Below are positions 1 through 6,088 of a stretch of 6,217 nucleotides of DNA, one piece after another. Location of the stretch: NCBI GenBank assembly GCA_024278565.1, contig JAJRSY010000018.1:1-6217 (forward strand), given 5' to 3'. The notes beneath the pieces are model-generated. The model was not told where the DNA came from. It ran no database searches and was given only the letters and a program-made list of their open reading frames with translations. Position numbers and translations under genes: made by a program. Origin of the DNA: Bacteroidota bacterium (GTDB taxonomy: Bacteria; Bacteroidota; Bacteroidia; Flavobacteriales; Flavobacteriaceae). Positions within the stretch are counted from its first letter, which is position 1; each line of letters starts with the position of its first letter.

Positions 1-156
1 AGCTTTGGGCGAGACGGAGCGTGGATACCAGCTGGCGCATTGGCAAGGCATAGCCGTAGCTACGGCGATAAATTTTAACGTAGGTATGGGGAAAAAGACC
101 AAGCCTGCCTGCCGGCAGGCAGGTTGAAATTTCGGGTTTCTATTTGGCAGGAGTAT
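1..156 (+). repeat. Dispersed intergenic repeat, left copy (5' end outside window)
   Basis: This stretch aligns in the same orientation with 4091-4204. Shared blocks are agct(t/a)tgggcgag near the start, catagccgtagctacg (49-64 here, 4122-4137 in the other copy) and the right end, where 131-156 matches 4179-4204 at 21 of 26 positions. It is longer than the other copy because of extra sequence before the cgtagctacg block and a 20-bp palindrome near its end. It contains a 14-bp perfect palindrome at 53-66. No open reading frame of note lies in it. The left end is missing, so the terminal inverted repeat cannot be tested. It is most likely a non-coding, MITE-like or structured intergenic element. 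Confidence 0.7.
104..123. repeat. 20-bp perfect palindrome inside the left repeat
   Basis: The sequence cctgcctgccggcaggcagg equals its own reverse complement over all 20 bases. It is the longest member of a family of CCTGCC/GGCAGG hairpins in this window (also 4377-4392 and 5973-5988, and half-sites near 4811-4822 and 6108-6112). It occupies the place held by a GCCCG/CGGGC hairpin in the right copy of the repeat (4153-4169). Confidence 0.85.
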
Positions 157-253
157 ATCCCGATGATTTTATGATATGGTTTCTCGTATGCTGAAAATAG
201 ATTTTACTATCTTGCCCGACCCATTGTTAATATTTAAAAAAATAGAAAACTAA
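157..253. other. Upstream region of the tkt operon, no clear promoter
   Basis: This AT-rich stretch lies between the left repeat and the transketolase start and must hold the operon promoter unless transcription enters from upstream. I searched for the Bacteroidota pattern (TTG about 20 bases before TAnnTTTG) and found only poor partial matches, such as tatcttgc at 208-215 with no good upstream TTG. No Shine-Dalgarno sequence precedes the start. The last bases are A-rich, as is common for initiation in Bacteroidota. Confidence 0.4.
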
Positions 254-2254
254 ATGAAAACCCCTACTCAACAATCAAAATATAATAAAATTGCAAATAC
301 CATTCGCGGACTTTCTATGGATGGCGTTGGCGCAGCCAACTCTGGGCACCCAGGCCTACCCTTAGGTATGGCCGATGTATCTACAGTTCTTTGGTCGAAA
401 TACTTAAAACACAATCCCAACAACCCCAAATGGGAAGACAGGGACAGGTTTATCCTATCCGCAGGTCATGGAAGCATGTTAATTTACAGTCTACTTCATT
501 TATATGGCTATGACATGTCAATAGATGATCTGAAAAACTTTCGCCAATGGGAGAGCAAGACTCCCGGGCATCCTGAAAATTATGAAACAGTAGGCGTAGA
601 AACCACCACCGGACCATTAGGTCAAGGTCTTGCTAATGGCGTAGGAATGGCGTTGGCTGAAAAATCATTAGCTGCCCGTTTTAATAAAAGCGATGCAAAA
701 ATCATAGACCACTATACTTATGTTATCGTTGGTGATGGGTGTCTTCAAGAAGGAATATCTCATGAAGCTGCCGGTTTTGCCGGGCACAACAAATTAGAAA
801 AATTAATCGTGTTTTATGATAGTAATAACATAACCATCGATGGTAAAATAGAACTCTCCTATAGTGACGATGTTACGAAACGTTTCGAAGGGTACGATTG
901 GCACGTACAAAATATAGATGGTCATAATTATGACGAAATAGAAAAAGCCATTCAAGCTGCTAAAGACAACAAAATACAGGCTTCTATTATTATATGTACA
1001 ACCCAAATAGGTTTTGGCAGTCCGAACAGGGCAGGTACGGCACAAGCACATGGAGAGCCATTCCCAGAAGATGAGATCAAGTTGACAAAAGCGGCATTGA
1101 ACCTACCTGAAAATGAAAAATTCTATGTTTCTGATGAAGTAACTTCCTTAAGGGAGGAAACCCAAAAATCTGGCGAAGATGCGATGAAAGCTTGGGAGAC
1201 TACTTTTCAAAGCTATAAAAGCAACCACCCAGAAGCTGCTAAAGAACACGAAGAATGTATGGATGGCTTCATTCCGTCAAAAGCATTTGAAATTCCCGCC
1301 TTTTCAGCAGGTAGTTCTATGGCAACAAGAGCCGCATCAGGAAAAGTATTGGACTATATTGCACCACTTATTCCCGGCCTAATGGGGGGGTCTGCAGATT
1401 TATCCCCATCAAATAAAACCTTTCCTAAAGGAGAAGAATCTTTTTCTGTTAAAAACCCTTCAGGCAGGTATATTCATTACGGTGTTAGAGAACACGGTAT
1501 GGGTGCGATAATGAATGGCATGACCTTGCATGGAGGAATGCTTCCGTATGCCGGCACCTTCTTTGTGTTTACAGATTATATGCGCCCGGCCATGCGAATG
1601 GCAGCGTTAATGGGCGTACAGGCCATATACGTTTTGACCCATGACTCCATTGGATTAGGAGAAGATGGGCCAACACACCAGCCCATAGCACATTTAGCTT
1701 CATTGAGGTCTATGCCCAATATGTCAGTTATAAGGCCAATGGGTGCTGATGAAACTGCCGAAGCTTGGAAATCAGCTTTAAAAAACACAACTAAACCAAC
1801 GTGCTTGGTTTTAACACGTCAAAATCTACCCGTGTATGATAGAGCCACTTTAGGTTATGCACCTGCATCATCTGCAAAAAAAGGAGGTTACGTCTTAACT
1901 GAAGATGAAGGTTTTGACAGTATTGTCATTGCCACGGGATCTGAAGTTGAAATCGCAGTAGATGCTAAAAAAGAATTGAATGATGCTGGACATAAGGTGC
2001 GGATAGTCTCTATGCCCTCAACCGATATTTTTGACCAACAAGATCAATCATACAAAGAATCTGTACTTCCGAACAATATTAGAAAAAGGGTTGCCATTGA
2101 AGCAGGTGCGACACTTTCATGGTATAAATATGTAGGATTGGACGGGAAAATTATTGGTATTGATCGATTTGGCGCCTCCGCCCCTTTCGATATCCTTTAC
2201 AAAGAATTTGGCATTACAGTAGACGCTGTTGTAGATGCGGTAAAACAATTATAA
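254..2254 (+). CDS. tkt: Transketolase
   Basis: Thiamine-diphosphate and divalent-metal dependent cytosolic enzyme of the non-oxidative pentose phosphate pathway. It moves two-carbon ketol units between xylulose-5-P, ribose-5-P, erythrose-4-P and their partner sugar phosphates. The 666 residues match the usual full length of about 660-680. Visible motifs are SGHPG (H32), GHGS (H72), GPLGQG (120-125), the cofactor motif GDGCLQEG (160-167) with N191, AHGEP (H266), the pyrimidine-domain YGVREHGM with likely catalytic Glu413, HDSIGLGEDGPTHQP (463-477, with H463, D471 and H475) and R522 in TRQN. These correspond to the catalytic and phosphate-binding residues known from E. coli and yeast enzymes. 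The C-terminal domain (about 550-666) is complete. The start is the first ATG of the frame and gives a normal N-terminus. A G7 run at 1384-1390 lies in the coding frame without disrupting it. First gene of a three-gene operon, 23 nt before glpX. Confidence 0.97.
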   Translation: MKTPTQQSKYNKIANTIRGLSMDGVGAANSGHPGLPLGMADVSTVLWSKYLKHNPNNPKWEDRDRFILSAGHGSMLIYSLLHLYGYDMSIDDLKNFRQWESKTPGHPENYETVGVETTTGPLGQGLANGVGMALAEKSLAARFNKSDAKIIDHYTYVIVGDGCLQEGISHEAAGFAGHNKLEKLIVFYDSNNITIDGKIELSYSDDVTKRFEGYDWHVQNIDGHNYDEIEKAIQAAKDNKIQASIIICTTQIGFGSPNRAGTAQAHGEPFPEDEIKLTKAALNLPENEKFYVSDEVTSLREETQKSGEDAMKAWETTFQSYKSNHPEAAKEHEECMDGFIPSKAFEIPAFSAGSSMATRAASGKVLDYIAPLIPGLMGGSADLSPSNKTFPKGEESFSVKNPSGRYIHYGVREHGMGAIMNGMTLHGGMLPYAGTFFVFTDYMRPAMRMAALMGVQAIYVLTHDSIGLGEDGPTHQPIAHLASLRSMPNMSVIRPMGADETAEAWKSALKNTTKPTCLVLTRQNLPVYDRATLGYAPASSAKKGGYVLTEDEGFDSIVIATGSEVEIAVDAKKELNDAGHKVRIVSMPSTDIFDQQDQSYKESVLPNNIRKRVAIEAGATLSWYKYVGLDGKIIGIDRFGASAPFDILYKEFGITVDAVVDAVKQL

Positions 2255-2277
2255 ATCAGGATTTATGATTTACGAAT

Positions 2278-3237
2278 ATGAGAATACAACTCGATAGAAA
2301 TCTAGCCATGGAGTTGGTAAGAGTTACTGAAGCAGCTGCAATTTCATCTGCTCGGTATATGGGTACTGGAGATAAGTTAGGGGGAGACGGTGCGGCCGTA
2401 GACGCCATGCGGGCTTACTTGAACACCGTAGATATGAAAGGTGTTGTGATTATCGGTGAGGGTGAGAAAGACGAGGCCCCAATGCTTTACAATGGAGAAG
2501 AGTTGGGAAATGGTCACGGTCCTGAAGTTGATATTGCAGTTGACCCTGTAGAAGGAACAAGCTTATTGGCAGAAGGGAGGCCAAATGCCATTGCTGTTCT
2601 AGGGGTCGCAGATAGGGGCAGTATGTGGGATCCCGGAAATTCATTTTATATGAATAAGTTGGTCGTTGAAAAAAAGGCCAGACATGTTATTGATATTCGC
2701 CTATCTCCCGAAGAAAACTTAGAACGGATCGCAGAAGCTCTAGGTCGGCCAGTAAGAGATTTGACTGTTTTTGTTTTGAAAAAAGAAAGGCATCAAAAAT
2801 TGATGAACAGTATTAGAAAAGCAGGTGCTCGTATTACACTTCATACTGATGGTGATGTTATGGGGGCTTTGATGGCCGCAATACCCGGCACAGGTGTAGA
2901 TGTGTTAATGGGTATTGGGGGTACACCGGAAGGCGTTATCGCAGCTTGTGCCGTAAAAGCACTTAATGGTGGAATGCAAGGTATGAGAACACCACTTCTT
3001 GAAGACGAAATAGCACTGTTAAAAAAAGATAAAGTTGATTTAAAAGAAGTATTAACCTTAGATACGTTGGTGAAATCGAATAATGCATTTTTTGCGGCAA
3101 CAGGTATTACCGAAGGATCCTTTTTAGAAGGAGTTCGTTTTGACAACGAGGGGGGTGTAACTACACATAGTATCGTTATCCGTTCAAAAACAGGCTCAAT
3201 ACGATTTGTAAAGGGAATTCATCAACTAAAAAAATAA
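2278..3237 (+). CDS. glpX: Class II fructose-1,6-bisphosphatase (GlpX family)
   Basis: Hydrolyses fructose-1,6-bisphosphate to fructose-6-P plus phosphate in gluconeogenesis. Some family members also act on sedoheptulose-1,7-bisphosphate, and which substrate is used here cannot be read from sequence. The 319 residues fit the family (about 320-340). Metal and substrate motifs are all present: GDGAAVDAMR (D37), GEGEKDEAPML (60-70, E61), DPVEGT (89-94, D89 and E92), HTDGDV (189-194) and GGTPEG (214-219, E218). These match the E. coli GlpX metal ligands D33, E57, D85, E88 and E213. The enzyme is of the lithium-sensitive phosphatase fold, distinct from class I Fbp. It starts 23 nt after the tkt stop without a good ribosome binding site and ends 6 nt before rpe, so it is almost certainly co-transcribed with both. 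The flanking enzymes share its product pool, which suits a role in sugar-phosphate regeneration or gluconeogenesis. Confidence 0.95.
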   Translation: MRIQLDRNLAMELVRVTEAAAISSARYMGTGDKLGGDGAAVDAMRAYLNTVDMKGVVIIGEGEKDEAPMLYNGEELGNGHGPEVDIAVDPVEGTSLLAEGRPNAIAVLGVADRGSMWDPGNSFYMNKLVVEKKARHVIDIRLSPEENLERIAEALGRPVRDLTVFVLKKERHQKLMNSIRKAGARITLHTDGDVMGALMAAIPGTGVDVLMGIGGTPEGVIAACAVKALNGGMQGMRTPLLEDEIALLKKDKVDLKEVLTLDTLVKSNNAFFAATGITEGSFLEGVRFDNEGGVTTHSIVIRSKTGSIRFVKGIHQLKK

Positions 3238-3243
3238 AACATT

Positions 3244-3918
3244 ATGAGCAAACAGAAAAAGATAGCCCCCTCAATATTATCCGCTGATTTTTGGAAATTG
3301 GGCGAAGACATTGAATTGATAGAAAATGCAGGGGCACATATTGTTCATGTTGATGTAATGGATGGGCACTTTGTTCCGGTAATCACCATAGGACCTTTAA
3401 TTGTAAGGGCCTTAAAAGCGAGAACAAAAATGCCTTTGGATGTGCATCTAATGATTGAAAACCCCAGTAGCCATATCGATGGTTTTATTGATGCCGGAGC
3501 CGATTACCTGACCATTCATTATGAGGCATCGACACATTTACATCGCGAGATCCAACAGATAAAAGCAGCGGGTGTCAAGGCAGGCGTTTCACTTAATCCG
3601 CACACCCCTTTGAACGTGTTGGATGATATTATACATGATTTAGATCTGATATTGATCATGTCGGTAAACCCTGGTTTCGGCGGACAAAGTTTTATACCAA
3701 ATACAATCAACAAGCTCAAACAACTCAAACAGATACTGAAGAACAAAAACTTAGAACATATAGAAATTGAAGTGGACGGTGGTGTCAAACTAGACAATAT
3801 CGCTGAAATTGCCGGGGCCGGGGCCGATATACTGGTAGCGGGTTCGGCCATTTACAAAGCAGAAGACCCTGCAGCGACCATAAAGGAAATGAATGAAATC
3901 CTTTCCAAATTAAATTAA
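3244..3918 (+). CDS. rpe: Ribulose-phosphate 3-epimerase
   Basis: Interconverts D-ribulose-5-P and D-xylulose-5-P in the cytosol, linking the product of transketolase and its relatives to ribulose-5-P. The 224 residues are a full-length single TIM barrel. Visible motifs are IAPSILSADF (7-16, S10), HVDVMDG (35-41, with H35 and D37 as metal ligand and acid-base residues), LDVHLM (65-70, H68), the Met-containing phosphate or cap segment MSVNPGFGGQ (139-148), EVDGG (176-180, D178) and VAGSAIY (198-204). All catalytic metal ligands (H35, D37, H68, D178) are intact. One mild oddity is FVPVITIGP at 43-51, where many family members have Asn in place of the second Val. The start lies only 6 nt after the glpX stop. 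It is the last gene of the operon, and a hairpin terminator follows 26 nt after the stop. Confidence 0.96.
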   Translation: MSKQKKIAPSILSADFWKLGEDIELIENAGAHIVHVDVMDGHFVPVITIGPLIVRALKARTKMPLDVHLMIENPSSHIDGFIDAGADYLTIHYEASTHLHREIQQIKAAGVKAGVSLNPHTPLNVLDDIIHDLDLILIMSVNPGFGGQSFIPNTINKLKQLKQILKNKNLEHIEIEVDGGVKLDNIAEIAGAGADILVAGSAIYKAEDPAATIKEMNEILSKLN

Positions 3919-3943
3919 TGGAATACTAACTAAATTCCCCCAA

Positions 3944-3986
3944 GAAGGCACGAAGGCGTACAAAATCGCCTCATGCCTTTCTATTT
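3944..3986 (+). terminator. Probable rho-independent terminator of the tkt-glpX-rpe operon
   Basis: The outer stem pairs gaaggca (3944-3950) with tgccttt (3974-3980), with one G-T pair. The inner stem pairs aggcg (3954-3958) with cgcct (3967-3971). A small internal loop (cga/ca) and an 8-nt apical loop complete it. The T-rich stretch tctatttt follows directly. The U tract is interrupted, so efficiency is uncertain, but the position right after the operon supports the call. Confidence 0.6.
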
Positions 3987-4016
3987 TATAAAAACATTTT
4001 CACACCCAAGTCATAT

Positions 4017-4204
4017 ATACTCATGACACATGAAAAATCGGAGAATTTAGGATGCGTATTCTAGTTTCTAACAAGGCAGGACATAGCGGGAGCTATGGGC
4101 GAGGTGGAGCGGTGGCAAAAGCATAGCCGTAGCTACGTTAATGATTAACGCCGCCCGAACGGTACGGGCAGGTAAAACTTCGGGTTTTCATGTGTCATGA
4201 GTAT
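4017..4204. repeat. 188-bp MITE-like element with 20-bp perfect terminal inverted repeats
   Basis: The left end atactcatgacacatgaaaa (4017-4036) is the exact reverse complement of 4185-4204. The inside is packed with small palindromes: catagc/gctatg around loop ggga (4082-4097), cgtagctacg (4128-4137), the arms cgttaat/attaacg (4136-4150), and gcccg/cgggc (4153-4169). Its right part (4091-4204) is a second copy of the repeat at the window start, in the same orientation. No reading frame is evident and no target-site duplication is visible at the ends (tcatat versus gctctc). It could be a transposase-dependent miniature element, a REP-like structured repeat, or a secondary transcription barrier after the operon terminator. 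Confidence 0.75.
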
Positions 4205-4292
4205 GCTCTCCTTTGACACCAAAACCAAAGTCTTGACACTCTGTTGCGCAAAAGCCAAAAATGAAAAATATCATACTTTAAAAGAACGAATA

Positions 4293-4378
4293 TCATTTTT
4301 TCAAAAGCTCCACAGCCTCTTTAAAAGGGTATCTTGATATTCACTATCACTGTTGTCCGACAAAAATATAAAATCGCC
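4293..4378 (-). pseudogene. Possible frameshifted C-terminal remnant of an unknown gene
   Basis: Read on the minus strand, 4378 down to about 4325 gives a plausible coding segment containing DFIFLSDNSDSEYQDTL. It then runs in that frame to LKRLWSF and a stop. A shift of one base at the cttttaaa run (plus positions about 4322-4327) instead gives FKEAVELLKK followed by a stop at 4293-4295, which is a typical charged helical protein end. The upstream part is missing: the segment abuts the hairpin at 4377-4392 directly. I do not recognise the protein. The case rests only on the protein-like look of about 27 residues, so it could be chance. Confidence 0.3.
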
Positions 4379-4392
4379 TGCCTTCCGGCAGG
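4377..4392. repeat. CCTGCC/GGCAGG hairpin
   Basis: A 6-bp GC stem, cctgcc and ggcagg, encloses the loop ttcc in otherwise AT-rich DNA. It belongs to the same family as the palindrome at 104-123. Followed by gttttacc, which resembles the ggtaaaac next to the hairpin in the right repeat copy (4171-4178) in inverse sense. Confidence 0.7.
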
Positions 4393-4667
4393 TTTTACCA
4401 GACACTAATGAGATAAATAGAATATTTCCTTTTTTTTATAAATGTATATTTACGTTTACTTTCGTTTTGCGTTATTGATTTGTTACATTTTGTTTCGTAA
4501 AATACATAAATAGTGTATATTTAACCCGATATTTCATTTCAACAGTCCTTAAATCCCTGACAAAAAAGATTCTGAAATTAAGGCAAAATTTTTGGTCGTT
4601 TACAAGACGAGTTCGATAATTTAAATTGTTTGTTTGTGATTTTTAAACGAATTCATAAAATGAAAAG

Positions 4668-4694
4668 TTGAAAAATAGGAATCTATAATGTTTG
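4668..4694 (+). promoter_or_regulatory. Candidate promoter for the permease gene
   Basis: TTG at 4668-4670 and aatgtttg at 4687-4694 (7 of 8 matches to the Bacteroidota -7 element TAnnTTTG) are 16 bases apart, slightly shorter than usual. A transcript from here would carry a leader of roughly 190 nt before the permease start. A second weak candidate is TTG at 4490-4492 with tatattta at 4516-4523. Both are pattern matches in AT-rich DNA, so chance is a real possibility. Confidence 0.25.
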
Positions 4695-4706
4695 AAATAT
4701 AAAAAC

Positions 4707-4831
4707 GATTCCTCGGTATTTTCACGGTAGGTGCAGAATGAAACGCCTTAGACGGTACACGCCTTTTAGAGGGGAAGCACAACTTCCCTCCAAAGAAAGA
4801 GGATTCTGACGGACAGGCAGGTTGGGGGGGG
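4707..4831 (+). promoter_or_regulatory. GC-richer structured segment in the permease leader
   Basis: This segment is clearly richer in G and C than the AT-rich DNA on both sides. It contains a hairpin at 4769-4790 (stem gagggaag/cttccctc with one bulged G, loop cacaa), a repeated acggta (4724-4729 and 4752-4757), a half-site of the window's palindrome family (acaggcagg, 4813-4821) and a G8 tract at its end. It matches no riboswitch class that I can recognise. It could be a structured 5' leader or another copy of a dispersed element. Confidence 0.35.
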
Positions 4832-4891
4832 AGTGTTTTTTCTGTTTTCACATTTACCGGTACAATAGCGCACAATCATAAAATATAGAAG

Positions 4892-5803
4892 ATGAATACG
4901 AAAAAACCTTGGCTCTTATTTGCATTGACAGCAACTGTTTTTTGGGGCGTATGGGGTGCTTTTACCAGTCTGCCTTCAGAAAATGGATTTCCTGACACAC
5001 TTGTATATTGTGTATGGGCCCTTACGATGATCCCTCCTGCTATTTATGTTTTATGGCGTTTGAATTGGAAGCTGGAAACTGATAAGAAGTCTATTTTAAA
5101 CGGGCTGATTATCGGACTATTGGGAGCTGGAGGCCAAATGATCCTTTTTTATGCGGTTACCATTGGCCCTACATATTTGATTTTTCCAATAATTTCCCTC
5201 TCCCCTGTAATTACCATTGTTCTATCATTTTTATTTTTAAAGGAGAGGACCGGTAAATTGGGGGTCATTGGGATTGGATTGGCACTATTGGCCTTGCCTC
5301 TTTTTGAATATTCGGGTGGAACTGGGCAGACTGATGCAGAAGCCGATGTTTTGTGGTTTGTACTTGCTATAATTATATTGGCGGCCTGGGGTGTCCAAGC
5401 TTATTTCATGAAATCCGCAAACCGGACCATGAGTGCGGAAAGTATTTTTTTTTATATGATGGTTTCAGGAATTTTTCTTATACCTGTGGCACTTTATATG
5501 ACAGATTTCACCCAAGATATTAATTGGGGGGCTGATGGTCCGTATCTGGCTGCGGCAATTCAAATACTGAACGCTATTGGTGCATTGTGCCTGGTCTACG
5601 CCTTTAGATATGGAAAAGCAATGGTCGTTTCACCTATGACCAATGCCGGCGCGCCCCTGATCACATCTATCATTGCCATGCTTGTATTGGGGGTTGTGCC
5701 CGGAAATTATAGAATTGCTGGAATTGTCCTGGCTGTTATAGCGGCCTTTCTTTTGGCAATAGAACCCGAGGATGGAAAGGTTAAAGAGGAAAACAAGGGT
5801 TGA
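4892..5803 (+). CDS. EamA/DMT-superfamily permease (ten predicted helices)
   Basis: Inner-membrane protein of the drug/metabolite transporter superfamily, 303 residues, the usual length for a two-repeat EamA protein. Hydrophobic segments fall at about 7-26, 35-55, 67-89, 93-116, 121-138, 152-172, 184-204, 215-238, 244-266 and 270-290. The first repeat ends with the family-typical LSFLFLKER (111-119) followed by the fifth helix, and the second ends near 290 with a short charged tail. Early Trp- and Gly-rich sequence (VFWGVWGAF, 16-24) is typical of the family. Substrate and direction of transport cannot be inferred. The ATG at 4892 gives a normal short cytosolic N-terminus, and gaag just upstream is a weak ribosome binding site at best. 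It is separated from the sugar-phosphate operon by a terminator, a repeat and about 970 nt, so it is probably transcribed separately. A T9 run at 5445-5453 is kept in frame. Confidence 0.9.
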   Translation: MNTKKPWLLFALTATVFWGVWGAFTSLPSENGFPDTLVYCVWALTMIPPAIYVLWRLNWKLETDKKSILNGLIIGLLGAGGQMILFYAVTIGPTYLIFPIISLSPVITIVLSFLFLKERTGKLGVIGIGLALLALPLFEYSGGTGQTDAEADVLWFVLAIIILAAWGVQAYFMKSANRTMSAESIFFYMMVSGIFLIPVALYMTDFTQDINWGADGPYLAAAIQILNAIGALCLVYAFRYGKAMVVSPMTNAGAPLITSIIAMLVLGVVPGNYRIAGIVLAVIAAFLLAIEPEDGKVKEENKG

Positions 5804-5858
5804 TTTAAAACTTATGGTTGTTTTGCACAATGTTTTTCCAATATTGATCCAGCGACAT

Positions 5859-5920
5859 AGTTTAGGAGTTTAACTTAACCGTGTTAAAATGTCTAAACTT
5901 ACTTTCCAAACTTCTAAACT
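5859..5920. repeat. Imperfect inverted repeat with inner hairpin
   Basis: agtttaggagtttaa (5859-5873) pairs with ccaaacttctaaact (5906-5920) at 12 or 13 of 15 positions. Inside it lies ttaac/gttaa (5875-5887) with a 3-nt loop. The motif ctaaactt also occurs directly repeated at 5893-5900 and 5914-5921. Since it is about 55 nt after the permease stop and is followed by tttt, it could act as a weak terminator, or be an operator-like or repeat sequence. Confidence 0.45.
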
Positions 5921-5935
5921 TTTCCACATAGCTTG

Positions 5936-5957
5936 CCCCTGCCAAAGCGGGTAGGGG
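5936..5957. repeat. GC-rich hairpin
   Basis: cccctgcc (5936-5943) pairs with gggtagggg (ending at 5957) as an 8-bp stem with one G-T pair and a 6-nt loop. It is followed by ttt. It resembles the other GC hairpins of the window and lies 15 nt before the next one. Confidence 0.6.
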
Positions 5958-5972
5958 TTTAGACCCTGAAAG

Positions 5973-5988
5973 CCTGCTTGCCGGCAGG
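5973..5988. repeat. CCTGC/GCAGG hairpin of the palindrome family
   Basis: cctgcttgccggcagg differs from the 16-base core of the palindrome family by changes in its left arm that shorten the stem to 5 bp. The right arm ccggcagg is identical to that of the copies at 104-123 and 4377-4392. Confidence 0.65.
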
Positions 5989-6060
5989 TCCAATGTATAT
6001 GGTTCTACTACTATTTGTGTGGGTAAGATCATATTTTTAGTTTTGAACATCTTAAAAAAC

Positions 6061-6088
6061 AATGGGTGAATGATATAATGGGTGAATG
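6061..6088 (+). repeat. Short direct repeat of a 12-mer
   Basis: aatgggtgaatg occurs at 6061-6072 and again at 6077-6088, separated by four bases (atat). The second copy runs directly into the hairpin structure that follows. Confidence 0.7.

Larger units (their letters stand above)
4205..4891. other. Long intergenic region between repeat element and permease gene
   Basis: No intact gene is supported in this 687-nt stretch. It holds a short frameshifted minus-strand coding remnant (4293-4378), a CCTGCC/GGCAGG hairpin (4377-4392), a very AT-rich block (about 4400-4700) with possible promoter-like elements, a GC-richer segment (about 4707-4831) with a stable hairpin and a G8 tract, and the permease start context. 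A minus-strand frame at 4621-4875 crosses these structures and looks accidental. Confidence 0.6.

Noticed and set aside
803..3851. Minus-strand frames inside tkt, glpX and rpe
   Set aside because: All lie wholly within strongly supported plus-strand enzymes and have no recognisable protein features, so they are shadows.
254..3918. Calling the operon a methylotrophy or carbon-fixation cluster
   Set aside because: The enzyme set fits regeneration, but no hexulose-phosphate synthase or isomerase, methanol dehydrogenase, phosphoribulokinase or RuBisCO is in the window. The claim is kept only as a hypothesis.
4017..4204. Target-site duplication around the 188-bp element
   Set aside because: The bases directly outside the ends (tcatat and gctctc) do not match, so transposition by a duplicating mechanism is not shown.
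4621..4875. Minus-strand frame of 84 codons upstream of the permease
   Set aside because: It crosses the G8 tract, the leader hairpin and a palindrome half-site. Its residue mix is unlike a folded protein, and it overlaps the most likely promoter and leader of the permease on the other strand. Kept out as a gene; its composition was used only to note a possible dispersed element.
4700..4891. Known riboswitch class in the permease leader
   Set aside because: I looked for signature motifs of common classes (thiamine, cobalamin, SAM, guanidine) and saw no convincing match.
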